Origin: Conus ventricosus
Lineage: Eukaryota > Mollusca > Gastropoda > Neogastropoda > Conidae
Reading direction: 5' to 3'
DNA length: 64,000 bases
Assembly: GCA_018398815.1 (NCBI GenBank)
Contig: CM031601.1
Location: forward strand, 31,028,452-31,092,451
Shown: in pieces, positions 13,984 through 64,000 of the stretch
How the letters are laid out: each line of letters opens with the position of its first letter
How positions within the stretch are numbered: position 1 is the stretch's first letter
The notes under the pieces: generated by a model
Told to the model about the DNA's origin: nothing
The model's input: only the letters and a program-made list of their open reading frames with translations
Database searches by the model: none
Program-made: the position numbers and the translations under genes

Positions 13984-13989
13984 AGTCCA

Positions 13990-16190
13990 CTACTTTGTCA
14001 TCACATTACAATGAACAGCTGGCATGTTATGCTTGTGACTAGGAAAAAAAAAGTGTAAAGCAATTTTTCAACAAAGATGGGAGAATGATCCACAAAGGCA
14101 GAAAAACTGCAGACGACAGTACAGAAAAAAGAAAAAACAACACGCAGCATAAAAGAACGACAGAAAACATTTAAAAAAATGGCACAGAATTTCTGGAGGG
14201 GATGTAGTTTTTTCCTCAAGTCAGAAAAGGGGGGGGGGGGGGGGTGATGGATGGGAGGTGTGGGTTACCTTAGTTGATACTGCTTTGTGTATTTCTCTGT
14301 TCATCGTGTAAACACGACAAAGTACAGTATTCCCGATATCAAACGGCTCTCAGAAAAGGACAGAGCCCATCTCTTCGTTCTCTACAAGGACAGTTTCTTT
14401 GGAACACACACACACACACACCACACAATCTTAACTATGGCTCACATCTCAGCCAACCACATAGGGCCATATCAATACACAAATGAGCCCCTTAGCAAAA
14501 AGCCAAATCAGCCTCTCACAGATGACTATCTGTCAAAATATTTAAACCATACGGAAATCCAGCTCTGGCTCATGTCATGAGTAGCCAGGAGCCATGAAAT
14601 GCCCCTTAAACTTGACTGTTCATTTCTTCCAATTAAACTGCTACATTGCCACAGCTTAGCAATGTCTCACCTAAATACACTTAACATGAACATCTCTGTA
14701 CATTATTAAAGGTACTATCATAAAAGTACGAGTTGAAAAGCCAAAACATAGCACACCCTCTGTGTAAAAAATACAGAACTGAATAGCGGTGCCCAATGTT
14801 CCAGTCTGGACAAACAGAACAACAAAGAATAAAAAGTTTGCTGAAAAACATACAGGTAAGTGGTGCAGTCAGAGAAAAAAGTGAAACAGACCAAAAAAAG
14901 CAGAAAAATGGTGATAGAAACGACTAAATATACAGCACAGAAATTCTAGAAGACGGCAGTACTATTTATAAAATCCAAGGGCATCTCCTTGGGGCGAGCA
15001 AACGCGCACACACCCACACATGCATACCCACATTTTTTTCTATTCACCTTGTAAAAAGCTTAAAGCATGAAAGCCAACCAAAACAGCATCTAAATGTGCA
15101 CCAAACAATAAAATTACCAAATTAATACAACAGTTAACCTCTGCTTGATACGATAGTATGCAAACACTTGAAAATAAACAAAATTAACAACTGCCATTTT
15201 TAACATAATCATTTAGCTCCACAGCCTAACAGAAATTATGTTACCAAACTTGTTCTTGGTTCAAAATAATATGAAACATCAAAACCATGAGAGCGTTTAG
15301 TCATTCACATTGCAGAAACTTGAATGGAGTATAAGTGATGATAAAAAGGAAATCCCTTCTGTAATGTACAAAAAAAAAAAAAAAAAAATCTGGAACATCA
15401 ATGTCTTGGCTGACTGATTATGTAAACACTCAAGAGGTCAGACAACAATCACAAGGTGGTGTGGTGTCATTTCGTTGGTCCCTGCAAGTTATTGACGTTG
15501 TCCCAAATCTGCCACTCTTACATACAGCAACAAAAGAACATCTGAGATACACGTGGGTTCATACTCTGCTCATCGTTACCAAGGGGGAAAAAGTGCACAA
15601 TACCAGTCTACAAAATGAAGATTGCCAGAACTTGATCCAAAGCCTCCACCCCGAGAGTCTCACCCTCTGTCACACATCTCCTTCACAAAGCATGTCATCT
15701 TCAAGGTGCACACCCAAGAACAGATATGGTCCTTAGTTCCCAGAATAAAACACACTTTAAAAGTACAGGGTATCTACACAGGTTTCACTTTCTAGATGCA
15801 GACCCACTTCTTGTTCTTGATTTCTTTCTGTTTTTTATAAGTCTCATAACAAACATCTCCTCTCTGTAGACTTACTGACATTCATTTGTTCCATCTAGTC
15901 CGTTACAGTTTGCCATGTACACTCATGCAACACATTTTCCTTATAGACCCATACAGCAGATTTCCCATTTGGACATATACACCAGCTTTTTCAGATGCAG
16001 TCATACAACAGATTTTCTACATGGACTTCTACACCTTTCTTCTGACCGATTCATACATAAATTTTCTATGTGGACTTACAAAATACCTGTTTCATACACA
16101 GGTTTTCCTTGCAGACTTGTGCAACAAATCCTCCATGCAAACTCATACAGCACCTTTTGCCCATAGATTCTCAGAGACCTTTTCCTCACA
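13990..16190. other. No gene recognised
   Basis: AT-rich sequence with a G16 run at 14229-14244. 14079-14100 shares gagaatgatccacaaaggca with 33719-33738, hinting at a dispersed repeat. Confidence 0.45.
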
Positions 16191-16200
16191 CTTACCTGTC

Positions 16201-16425
16201 CAAACAAATGCCTCTCCCTGCCTGTGTGGAACATTGCCATATAAGGATCCCCTAAAAACAAATGCCTCTCCCTGCCTGTGTGGAACATTGCCATATAAGG
16301 ATCCCCTAAAAACAAATGCCTCTCCCTGCCTGTGTGGAACATTGCCATATAAGGATCCCCTAAAAACAAATGCCTCTCCCTGCCTGTGTGGAACATTGCC
16401 ATATAAGGATCCCCTAAAAACAAAA
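16201..16425 (+). repeat. 54-bp tandem repeat, about 4.2 copies, nearly identical
   Basis: The unit runs from aacaaatgcctctccctgcc to ataaggatcccctaaa, with no visible differences between full copies. Because 54 is a multiple of 3, it leaves long open frames on both strands. Those frames end in unrelated sequence, so coding is not claimed. It is entered by cttacctgtccaaaca, also present at 17034, so it may have grown from part of the neighbouring inverted-repeat element. Confidence 0.9.
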
Positions 16426-16464
16426 TTGGGTGAGCAGGAGCTAACAACGACTCTTTAATCATTT

Positions 16465-17149
16465 TAAGCCAAAAGAGATAACTCTTAGCGAGTCCACTTC
16501 ATGACTTGTATCAAAACTTGGTTCAGTTCTGGGCGATTTGATCACTCACCACGGTCCCTTCCTGCCATTTATGTTCTTTTGCACCTTTTAAATGTACCCT
16601 TTTGTTTTTTTTGTGTTTTTCCTTTTATGGTATGCTTGAGTGGTACAATTTGTACCTACTCCTCCAAAACTGTCTCGGAAGACGGTCTTCTCTTTTTCTA
16701 GATTTTGTGCGTAGGTCACATCTTTATTCTTATTCAGTATTTCCTCATGCAGGCATTCTTATATTTCTTGACACCCTGTGCCATTCTCTTAGGGAGAGCA
16801 GAGACTGTCCTTTCATCTCCAGAATAAGCACAGGGGCATTTAGCGTAAGGTCCTTGGTGGCTTTTGATGCTGGGTTCCTGTCTTTTGGTACTGTTCAGTT
16901 TCAGTCTCATGTGGGTTCAATGGGTTTAGGTGAATGTGCTTCGCTCCTTCCTTTGCGATATTCTGACATTTTTCTTTAACAGGTAAGTATGAGTAAAAAA
17001 TCAATTTACAACTAAAAGTTTCTTTCAAGGTACTTACCTGTCCAAACACTAGGATGCCCTCCCACTTTGCCAGAAAAAGATGCGAATTCTGAACTATGTC
17101 TGGGTACGAGTCATAATGTGAACTCACTAAAGGTGATCACTCTTTTGGC
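16465..17149. mobile_element. Inverted-repeat-bounded element (MITE-like or two opposed repeat copies)
   Basis: taagccaaaagag at 16466 recurs inverted as ctcttttggctta ending at 17151. Allowing small gaps, similarity continues inward for about 65 bp: left ttagcgagtccacttcatga, right (reverse complement) ttagtgagttcacattatga. No transposase is present. The interior carries a second small inverted pair, aacaggtaagta (16979) and tacttacctgtcc (17031). A non-autonomous DNA transposon fits, but two copies of a SINE-like repeat in opposite orientation fit too. Confidence 0.5.
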
Positions 17150-17151
17150 TT

Positions 17152-18210
17152 AGTTGGTAAAGGGGACATGGTTAGCACCCTGCTCTCCCAGTTACTTTGA
17201 GGGGTGGGGGGTTACCGTAATATGCAATAACACATTTGTAAGTATATCATAAAATCACTTTCAGTAATAATTTCTTTTCCATGTCAACTTATGCTCCACT
17301 GGTACTAGTTTCTTTCCCATGTAAACTTCGGCTACAACTATTCTGTGCCAACTTATACATCTTTTCACCAGACTCGGAGACCACTTCTCCATGTTGACTA
17401 GCACAACAAACCCCGTCTTGACTCATTCAGTTCATAGACATTCCATGTTGAATTATTTCACCATCTTTTCCAAGTCGACTCCCCAGTTTACCATGTGCAT
17501 TCATACACCTTTTCCACATAGACTAATACAAGTTTTCTGCAAACTCTTGAAACAAGTTTAGAAGAAATGGTCCATGTGGATTTACACTTCACTGAAACAG
17601 GTGGTTTTATATCTATACAAAAACAGAAAACTAATTTTGCTTAAATCTCTCCTAAAAAAATAGCTATCAAACATCCCCTTGGAGTCACATGATCTGAATT
17701 CTTTGATCATCTGTCAGGATACTGTATCCATCTGAGTGGATAGCCATTTTGGCAGTTATCTGGTCTACTTTTCACCCAGCTTGCATTAAATCAGACCGAC
17801 TTGAAAAAAAACCTGAAATGTTCCATCGTTTTGATTCTGATTCAGTCACAACATCAAACAAAGTAATTAAGTGTTCGGGTCTGTCTGGTCAAATCAACAT
17901 CAAACAACTAAATGTAAAAACTGGACAAACAGGTAAAATATCACAAACTCTCTTAAAAATTAGATCTACCAACATGAAAGATCCTTCATCTGGAATTGAA
18001 TGTCAAAGAAAGTTTTGAAAATTTATGTTCATCATTAAAAGCAGCTTCCTGACAGACTTTACGGAAAGTCATTCGGATCTTAACTTTGTTCAAGGTAATG
18101 TTGTAAAACATTTATGTATATATGCAGCAGTTTTTACATCTCAGAACTGATTCAACAAATGTTCATAAAAATTTTACAAACTGACACAGCAGTATGACAC
18201 TTCAAAGTGC
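17152..18210. other. No gene recognised
   Basis: AT-rich; an 89-codon frame at 17749-18018 has no recognisable domain. Confidence 0.45.
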
Positions 18211-18214
18211 AAGT

Positions 18215-20185
18215 GTCCCCCAACTACTGAGGTGAAGTGAAGCATGGATGGTGTCATGCACGGTGAATGGCATGTCCCCAACTACTGAGGTGAAGTGAAG
18301 CATAGATGGTGTCATGCACGGTGAATGGCATGTCCCCAACTACTGAGGTGAAGTGAAGCATAGATGGTGTTATGCACGGTGAATGGCATGTCCCCAACTA
18401 CTGAGGTGAAGTGAAGCATAGATGGTGTTATGCACGGTGAATGGCATGTCCCCAACTACTGAGGTGAAGTGAAGAATGGATGGTGTTATGCACGGTGAAT
18501 GGCATGTCCCCAACTACTGAGGTGAAGTGAAGAATGGATGGAGTTATGCACGGTGAATGGCATGTCCCCAACTACTGAGGTGAAGTGAAGAATGGTGTTA
18601 TGCACGGTGAATGGCATGTCCCCAACTACTGAGGTGAAGTGAAGAATGGTGTTATGCACGGTGAATGGCATGTCCCCAACTACTGAGGTGAAGTGAAGAA
18701 TGGTGTTATGCACGGTGAATGGCATGTCCCCAACTACTGAGGCGAAAGGAAGAATGAATAGTGTTATGCATGGTGAATGGCATGGCCAGTGAAGAATGGA
18801 TGGTGTTATGCACAGTGAATAGCATGGCCAGTGAAGAATGAATAGTGTTATGCACGGTGAATGGCATGTCCCCAACTACTGAGGCGAAAGGAAGAATGAA
18901 TGGTGTTATGCACGGTGAATAGCATGTCCCCAACTACTGAGGCGAAAGGAAGAATGAATGGTGTTATGCACTGTGAATGGCATGGCCAGTGAAGAATGGA
19001 TGGTGTTATGCACGGTGAATGGCATGGCCAGTGAAGAATGGATGGTGTTATGCACAGTGAATAGCATGTCCCCAACTACTGAGGCGAAAGGAAGAATGAA
19101 TGGTGTTATGCACGGTGAATAGCATGTCCCCAACTACTGAGGCGAAAGGAAGAATGAATGGTGTTATGCACTGTGAATGGCATGGCCAGTGAAGAATGGA
19201 TGGTGTTATGCACGGTGAATGGCATGGCCAGTGAAGAATGAATGGTGTTATGCACGGTGAATGGCATGGCCAGTGAAGAATGGATGGTGTCATGCACGGT
19301 GAATGGCATGGCCAGTGAAGAATGAATGGTGTTATGCACGGTGAATAGCATGTCCCCAACTACTGAGGCGAAAGGAAGAATGAATGGTGTTATGCACTGT
19401 GAATGGCATGGCCAGTGAAGAATGGATGGTGTTATGCACGGTGAATGGCATGGCCAGTGAAGAATGGATGGTGTTATGCACGGTGAATAGCATGTCCCAA
19501 CTACTGAGGCGAAAGGAAGAATGAATGGTGTTATGCACTGTGAATGGCATGGCCAGTGAAGAATGGATGGTGTCATGCACTGTGAATGGCATGGCCAGTG
19601 AAGAACGGTGATATGCACTGTGAATGGCATGGCCAGTGAAGAATGGATGGTGTCATGCACTGTGAATGGCATGGCCAGTGAAGAACGGTGATATGCACTG
19701 TGAATGGCACGGAAAGTGAAGAATGAATGGTGTTATGCACTGTGAATGGCATGGTCATTGAAGAACAGTGATATGCACTGTGAATGGCATGGCAAGTGAA
19801 GAATGAATGGTGTTATGCACTGTGAATGGCATGGCCATTGAAAAACGGTGATATGCACTGTGAATGGCATGGCCAGTGAAGAATGGATGGTGTCATGCAC
19901 TGTGAATGGCATGGCCATTGAAAAACGGTGATATGCACTGTGAATGGCATGGCCAGTGAAGAATGGATGGTGTCATGCACTGTGAATGGCATGGCCAGTG
20001 AAGAACGGTGATATGCACTGTGAATGGCATGGCCAGTGAAGAATGAATGGTGTCATGCACGGTGAATGGCATGGTCAGTGAAGAATGGATGGTGTCATGC
20101 ACTGTGAATGGTATGTCCACTGACTGGACAGTGGAGAATGGATGGTGTCATGCACTATGAATGGTATGTCCACTGACTGGCCAAT
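18215..20185. repeat. 58-bp / 42-bp two-type minisatellite
   Basis: The long unit (58 bp) contains ccccaactactgaggtgaag and atggtgttatgcacggtgaa. The short unit (42 bp) shares the second half but begins ggccagtgaagaatggatgg. Long units fill the left part, alternating long-short blocks the middle, and short units with a further deletion (aagaacggtgatatgcactg) the right. It begins shortly after the probable 3' end of the TBC1D1/4-like gene. Confidence 0.95.
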
Positions 20186-20199
20186 CTGGTGGACTGTCA

Positions 20200-21325
20200 C
20201 TCAATGTTTTGTCGAGTTCTGCGGTTTGAATCATACCTGCAACCTGTGAGTTTGGTTAAAAAATTTTAATTTGTCTCAGTTCAACATGGGCCCAGAATAA
20301 GTATGTACAACTCAGATATGGACTTGCAAATGCACTAGCAGAGTGTGTAACAGTCTCAACTTCCATCTTCTTTTCCTCTTTTCATTTTAATAATAGATCT
20401 GCTTGGACCCAGTCATAATACCTCCTCCCTCCCCTTTCCTTCTTTTTCCCTCATTCTGTCTGTGCTGAATCTCATACACCCATACACACATGCAATTTTG
20501 GCTCACTTAGTTTAACTCTCACTCTAGTCTATAGGTATCTATCTATCCATGATTTGAAGAGCTGCAATAGCGCAGATATCAGTAGTCAGAGTGCATGAAG
20601 GAATATCCACAAATTAATCCATTTACCTCTCTAATGCCAACCTCTATTAATATCTGTCACTGTATTGTAACAATGGTTATGATTCCCTTTTGTTTCCTTT
20701 CGCATGCACACTGAAGAAACACTGCTCAACATACGTGCACCAAAACATTTCTTTTCTATATCACCTGAAGAGCTGCTGGTACAGCAAGTGTGCCACTGTG
20801 CAGTAATTCTTCACACAATCCTTGTTGGATTTGTCTTATTGTTAAAAAAAAAATGACACCAGTACTCCCATCAAACAACTGGTGGCGTTTCTCTCTGACG
20901 AACTGTGGCAGGGCACATCTAAAGAATCACTGGCAGTAAATTTCTCTTCCTCCTCATCTCCTGATAGCATAAGTTCCTCTCAGTGAAAAACTGCTGGCAT
21001 TACACATTCATCATTCAAACTTTATGAGGAATTACTGGTTGTGTACACCTCTTCCACTCCCTCTTTAAGACGAACTGGTGACAAAAAAGGTTTCGTTCTA
21101 AAATCTCTCTGAAGAAGTCATGGAAACACATGGCTCTTCCTCTGTGAAGCATGATTCACTCTGTTTCATTCCCAATCTTTCTGAAGAACAACTGAAAAGA
21201 AATGTCTGGCTTTCTCTGTGTGTGTCCCCATCTCTTTCAATAACTGCAAGCAGTACACACACAAACAGTACATATCTCACTCTCTCACTGAAAAAAAAAC
21301 CCAAAACCCACTAGCAACACAACTC
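20200..21325 (-). other. Probable 3' UTR and downstream flank of the TBC1D1/4-like gene
   Basis: No coding sequence is seen here. I found no canonical AATAAA on the minus strand. ATTAAA variants occur at about 20386-20391 and 20262-20267, so cleavage may fall near 20.2-20.4 kb, just before the 58/42-bp satellite. Imperfect repeats of a g-a-a-g-a-[ag]-c-t-g-c-t-g-g-t type motif recur through the stretch on the plus strand, resembling the last codons of the gene. The 3' end is not established. Confidence 0.4.
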
Positions 21326-58953
<37,628 letters not shown>

Positions 58954-58964
58954 CTGTGAATGGG

Positions 58965-59228
58965 CACAGAAACATTACTAAGGAAGCTATAATTGTACAG
59001 TGAAGTTGACGCAGAAACATTACTTAGCAAGCAATAGATATACAGTGGAGTTGAAAAAGAAACATTACTCAGCAAGCAACAGTTCTACAGTGGAGTGGAC
59101 ACAGAAAAATTACATAGCAAGCAACAGTTATACAGTGGAGTTGGCACAGAAACATCACTAAGCAAGCAATAGATATACAGTGGAGTTTACACAGAAACAT
59201 TACTAAGCAAGCAACATTTGTACAGTGG
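58965..59228. repeat. About 45-bp minisatellite, 5-6 imperfect copies
   Basis: Core agaaacattactaagcaagc and aacagttatacagtggagtt. It begins a few bases upstream of the exon A acceptor. Confidence 0.88.
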
Positions 59229-60284
59229 AGAAAGTTTAATGAAACTGAAAGGACAGAAATGTTCCCTTCACATGGGCTGGCCAAAGTTTTGGTCGCTTTA
59301 CGAAGCTGTAGGCAAGCATCAATCCATCTGTGTTCATTCAAATTTTGGCACGTTTGTTTTCAGCGGTAGTATACCCAACTGTAACATCTTAAACTTAATG
59401 AAAGCAAAGACGGCGTGTCATTTAGTCTGACTGCCAAGACAAATCAGCAACTGGTGTCATGATCAGTGAAAGGCATATCTAGCAAGTTTTGTTCTGCCAA
59501 TGTGCAGTCAAAACAGGCACAGACTGATCCTTTCAGAGTGACTCGGCAGCTGGGGTCAGCAACACAGTGGCTGGCCTCATGGTGACCTCAAACCGACTGC
59601 ACCATATTGTCAACCGCTGGTGTGAGGACTGTGACAACATGCACCTGGATGTGGCTGCAGATGGGAAAGTCAAAAAGGAGTGGTGTGAAAGCAGTACCAA
59701 AAAAAATTTAAAAAATCAGAGAACACAAAAGGAATGAAAACGCAGGGAGCTGCATAAACCTGTGCATACTCGCACCATCCCTTGCGCTAGTATGAATGAA
59801 CAGTCAATGTTTTTCGTTCCTTTCTACGCATCATCTGTCCTGCATAAACAGGCCTCAAAATTAAGCCACCTGAAGATCCGACACAAAGGTCCAGCCAACC
59901 GTTTTTTAAGCTCTTCCTCAGAAGGCAAAACCTGAAATAGTATCATGCTCAATGGAACCACCTCGGTGTGCTGAGTTTAAAAGAAAAGAGAGAAACAGGA
60001 GGGCAGGGGAGGACAGAGGCTTTGCAGTGCACCACGTCCTGTCTTCCCAGATGGTTCACACTGCCAGTTGTGGAAAGCATCGCAGCACAGTCAGCCTGTA
60101 ATGACACAACCCGTCAGCCTTCTGCATCCCATGCACATCAAAACTCACAGCCACAACCAGAAGGCTCCTGAAAATTTAAAAGCTGTCCAAAGATGGAAAA
60201 TGTAAGCTGAAAATTCATTGGAAAAAAAAGGAAAGGAGATGACTGTGCCATGACATTGTGCACAGACCACAATTCAGAGAGCTT

Positions 60285-60470
60285 GTTCTACTGATGACTG
60301 GAGCAATATGATGTCAACAGACCACATTTCTACCAACAAATGCAGAAGACTGGAACAATGTGATGTCTACAGACCACATTTCTACCTATAAAAGCAGAAG
60401 ACTGGAATCATCAGAAAACAACTACGTTCAGATTTCTATCTTACGATGAAGACTGGAACACTATGACAGC
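60285..60470. repeat. About 60-bp repeat, 3 imperfect copies
   Basis: Shared core gactggaacaatgtgatgtc and tacagaccacatttctacc. Non-coding. Confidence 0.7.
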
Positions 60471-62262
60471 TGATAAGACTCTACCTTGACATGCTGAAAA
60501 AGAAACAGCGTGCTGATAATGACACATCTCATTTCTGTCTGTAACTGTCACCAAGGACAGAGCCAGTATGACAATGGTGTCATCTGAACAAGCCTCTGTG
60601 TCTCTGGTTCCATTTTCCTAAGAAAAGATTAATCAACCGCTTAGCTGCTGTCACACGGATTCCATACTGCCATGAGGCAATGACCTCAATACTCTGCAGC
60701 TTGCATACACATACACATATACATACATATACACTCACACAACACGCACACACACACACCACACACACATGGATGCACGCACACACACACACTCGTACAC
60801 ACACAAACACACAGCGGCAGGCGTACTGGTAGTGGCAAAGAAAAGAAGTGTTCTGAGGGGTAAGTCTAACCAGTATCTAGAACAACCTCACACTTCTGTC
60901 CCAGCTCTACTCAGTCAGCAACTGTTGCCAGCAATCATCTTGACAAGTATGTGATCACCGCCCTCAACATCTGTGACACCCTTCTCCCCTTTCTCCTTTC
61001 CTCCCTCCCTTCCCCTCTGCGCAGCATAAATCTGCTGTTCACCATCAACCCACCAGTTCATATACCTGAGACTGGTGACAATCATGAAGATGAAATTTAT
61101 GCTTCCTTCTCTTGTACAAACAAACCAGTCCATTTGGAACTCCTACTACATATGAAATACACGAAAATCACTATCCTGCAAAACTTTTCTCATCATTCTC
61201 CTCTTCACACACGTGGAGAAATTATCAATAGGAAAATCTGTCTTGTTACGATAAAAAACAAGGATATGCACAATAAGCTTCCACACAGATTTTCTGAGTA
61301 CTTCTTACATTGTCACACCTGAGGAAAGCTGTTCATGTCTACACTGTGTTGTACATCAAATATGCTTCAGCTATTTAAGGCCATCTTTAGACACATGATC
61401 TTAAATCCGTTTTCATCTTCAGCATAGGACATCTTGTGGACAGCTGGGCTATAAACAACATACACAGAACTGAATCTCCAAAAGGACTGGCTCCTAAAAA
61501 GGTTATCAAAAACTTTTTCTTTCTTTTAGGTAGACATCGGGCGAGCCTGCAGAAAAAGCCTGTTGCTGAATCTAAACACTGATGGCCAACGTTTGATTTA
61601 CACTCTTCAGTGAAGCAGAGCATTCAAAAGGCTAGGAAATTTCACTGTTTTTTCAGAACCATCAAGTAAACAATTTGAAATATGTTGTACAAAAAAGATA
61701 TATTGTAAAACAAAAAAGATTTGGGGGGAAAAAAATCACCAAAAACCAGTTCTCTATGTAGTAGCCTACAGTGGTGGATTTGAATGACAGCAGAGATCTC
61801 TTTGTTTGGTAAAGGAGAGGAGGGGAAGGGGGAAGTAGGAGGGCAACAATGTAAAGCCAAAGAGGGGGGGAAAAACCTACTGCCACCCATATAACAGAAA
61901 CCATGGCTTATGCTTTGATCACCGCTATTCCCGAGATGCCTTGGATATTCAACTACTGAAATAAAATATTTCCATGAAAAACATTTGTCTGTTCAAATGT
62001 TATCACACTGTGAGTTGTGTCCTTGAACACAAATGAACTTGTTTGCTGATCCCAAGTATCCTGCTCTATGGATGTCTCTACCTACAACTGATTTTTTTCC
62101 AGTTACATAGCAACTGCTGCTCTGCTAATTTCCAGTGTCATACTACTTCAGGTATGTCATGTTCACAGAAATATAAGTGTTTAAAGGTAGTAAAAGGCAG
62201 CCAGTATTTATGATCTGATGGCTAATCTTTCTCTTTCTAGGGTGCAAACACACGCATGCAAG

Positions 62263-62296
<34 letters not shown>

Positions 62297-62624
62297 CACA
62301 CAAACACATACACACACACACAAGCACAGACACACACACAGACAGACACACACAAACCTACACACCCCTCCCATTCAACTTGGTGAGTGCCAAGTAGTGG
62401 TGGTGGATGCAGCCAACACCACTATGTAACACAAGGAGAGTGGCTGACCAGATTTACCCTATCTATAAACAGGCTCCTGCTCCCCCAATAGTGCTCAGGA
62501 CTGACCGACAACCAAGGTGACAGCCACTGCGGTCACAGCTGGACTCAAAAACAGGTCGATGATTTCAGGCCCACTGGGCAGCCAGCAGCTCACTGAGTGA
62601 ATCTCTGTATTGGGTCAGAATGGC

Positions 62625-63975
62625 AATGTCAGCTAGTCCTTGAGAGTCTTTAGCTAGTTCCCAACAGTCTTTAGCTGGTCCCTGACAGTCTTCAGCTAGT
62701 CCTTGACAGTTGACAGTCTTCAGCTAGTCCTTGACAGTCTTTAGCTGGTTCCCAACAGTCTTCAGCTAGTCCTTGACAGTCTTTAGAATGTTCCCAACAG
62801 TCTTTAGTCCTTGACAGTCTTCAGCTAGTCCTTGACAGTTGACAGTCTTCAGCTAGTCCTTGACAGTCTTCAGCTAGTCCTTGACAGTCTTCAGCTAGTC
62901 CTTAACAGTCTTTAGCTGGTTCCCAACAGTCTTTAGCTAGTCCTTGACAGTCTTTAGCTAGTTCCCAACAGTCTTCAGCTAGTACTTGACAGTCTTTAGC
63001 TAGTCCCTGACAGTCTTTAGCTGGTCCATGACAGTCTTTAGCTAGTCCATGACAGTCTTTAGCTAGTCCATGACAGTTTTTTTTCTAGTCCTAGTCTTCA
63101 GCTAGTCCTTGACAGTCTTTAGCTGGTCCATGACAGTCTTTAGCTGGTCCATGACAGTCTTTAGCTAGTCCATGACAGTCTTTAGCTGGTCCATGACAGT
63201 CTTTAGCTAGTCCCTGACAGTCTTCAGCTAGTCCCTGACAGTCTTTAGCTAGTCCCTAACAGTCTTTAGCTGGTCCATGACAGTCTTTAGCTAGTCTTTG
63301 AAAGACTTCTGCTAGTCCTGGACAATATTAAGCTAGTCCTTGACAGTTTTTAGCTAGTCCTTGACAGTCTTTAGCTAGTCCCGGACAGTATCTAGCTAGT
63401 CCATGACAGTCTTTAGCTAGTCCTTGACAGACTTTAGCTAGCCCCTAACAGTTTTAGTGAGTCCCTGACAGTCTGTAGCTAGTCCTTGACAGTCTTTAGC
63501 TAGCCCCTGACAGTCTTCAGCTAGCTCCTGCCAGTCTTTAGCTAGTCCCTGACAGTCTTTAGCTAGTCGTTAACAGTCTGTAGCTAGTCACTGACAGTCT
63601 TCAGCTAGTCCTTGACAGTCTTCAGCTTGTCTCTGACATTTTTAGCTAATCCCTGGCCATCTTTAGCTAGTCCTTGACAGTTTTTAGCTAATCCCTGGCA
63701 GTCTTTAGCCAGTCGTTAACAGTCTGTAGCTAGTCATTGACAGTCTTCAGCTAGTCCTTGACAGTCTTCAGCTAATCTCTGACATTTTTAGCTAATCCTT
63801 GGCAGTCTTTAGCTAGTCCTTGACAGTTTTTAGCTAATCCCTGGCAGTCTTTAGCTAGTCCTTGACAGTTTTTAGCTAATCCCTGGCAGTCTTTAGCTAG
63901 TCCTTGACAGTTTTTAGCTAATCCCTGGCAGTCTTTAGCTAGTCCTTGACAGTGTTTAGGTAGTCAACAGTCTTT
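62625..63975. repeat. 21-bp satellite, about 64 copies
   Basis: The unit is agtccttgacagtctttagc plus t, with c/t, ggt/agt and ttccca variants. The array reaches almost to the window edge and becomes more mixed (aatccctggcagt) to the right. Confidence 0.95.
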
Positions 63976-64000
63976 GTGTATCAGAAGTGTCCGAAACTCA

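Larger units (their letters stand above)
58954..62620 (-). other. Intron upstream of exon A (partial); no coding sequence seen
   Basis: Continuous with the acceptor at 58954-58960. It contains imperfect 45-bp repeats at 58965-59225, about three 60-bp imperfect units at 60285-60470, (CA)n tracts at 60700-60812 and 62250-62354, and a short LINE-tail remnant near 61440-61460. Nothing else was recognised. Confidence 0.5.

Noticed and set aside
17140..17215. tRNA-like A box tggcttagttgg
   Set aside because: It is a good match to an A box, but no B box or cloverleaf follows; it overlaps the end of the inverted-repeat element.
18486..20120. 188-codon minus-strand frame of MPFTVHNTIHSSL repeats
   Set aside because: Satellite translation; unit lengths 58 and 42 are not multiples of three, and the frames shift with every unit change.

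Overview
The window looks like nuclear DNA from an animal, most probably a mollusc (possibly a caenogastropod). It has spliced genes with GT-AG introns, very abundant (CA)n microsatellites, many minisatellites and several decayed non-LTR retrotransposons. The mollusc assignment is an inference from repeat style and from the invertebrate-type TBC1D1/TBC1D4 protein; no lineage marker was tested. No prokaryotic gene, CRISPR array or operon is present.

The only real host gene I can support is the 3' part of a TBC1D1/TBC1D4 (AS160-type) Rab GTPase-activating protein gene on the minus strand. Ten coding exons were assembled, in transcript order: 58953-58718, 58052-57877, 41656-41474, 29752-29573, 28679-28518, 26072-25921, 24835-24744, 24038-23879, 22540-22371 and 21922-21326 (stop). 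All splice sites are GT-AG and every junction keeps phase. They encode about 700 C-terminal residues: a Ser/Pro-rich regulatory region, the DUF3350-type region before the TBC domain, the whole TBC domain with both catalytic fingers, and a C-terminal coiled coil. The N-terminal PTB-domain half must lie beyond position 64000. Exon 24744-24835 is one nucleotide short, which breaks the frame inside the TBC domain. This is probably a consensus error in a C run, because the LINE copy in this window shows the same kind of one-base homopolymer shortfall.

Layout: 1-20 kb lies downstream of the gene. It holds LINE remnants (1.26-1.93 and 3.79-4.80 kb), minisatellites of 48, 38, about 45, 54 and 58/42 bp, and an inverted-repeat element (16.47-17.15 kb). 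The gene body is 21.3-59 kb, and its introns are loaded with tandem arrays: 59 bp (26.3-28.4 kb), 37 bp, 46 bp, 68 bp, 49 bp, a 25-bp satellite (44.0-50.7 kb) split by a 3.36-kb insertion carrying an L1-like LINE fragment, and a 73-bp array built from the 3' tail of another LINE (51.9-52.65 kb). 59-64 kb is the next upstream intron and ends in a 21-bp satellite. By eye, tandem arrays occupy about a quarter of the window.

No new multi-gene system was found. The points most worth following up are the frameshift and homopolymer pattern, the LINE tail turned into a satellite, the satellite interrupted by a LINE, the 59-bp array carrying splice-donor-like sequence, and the inverted-repeat element.
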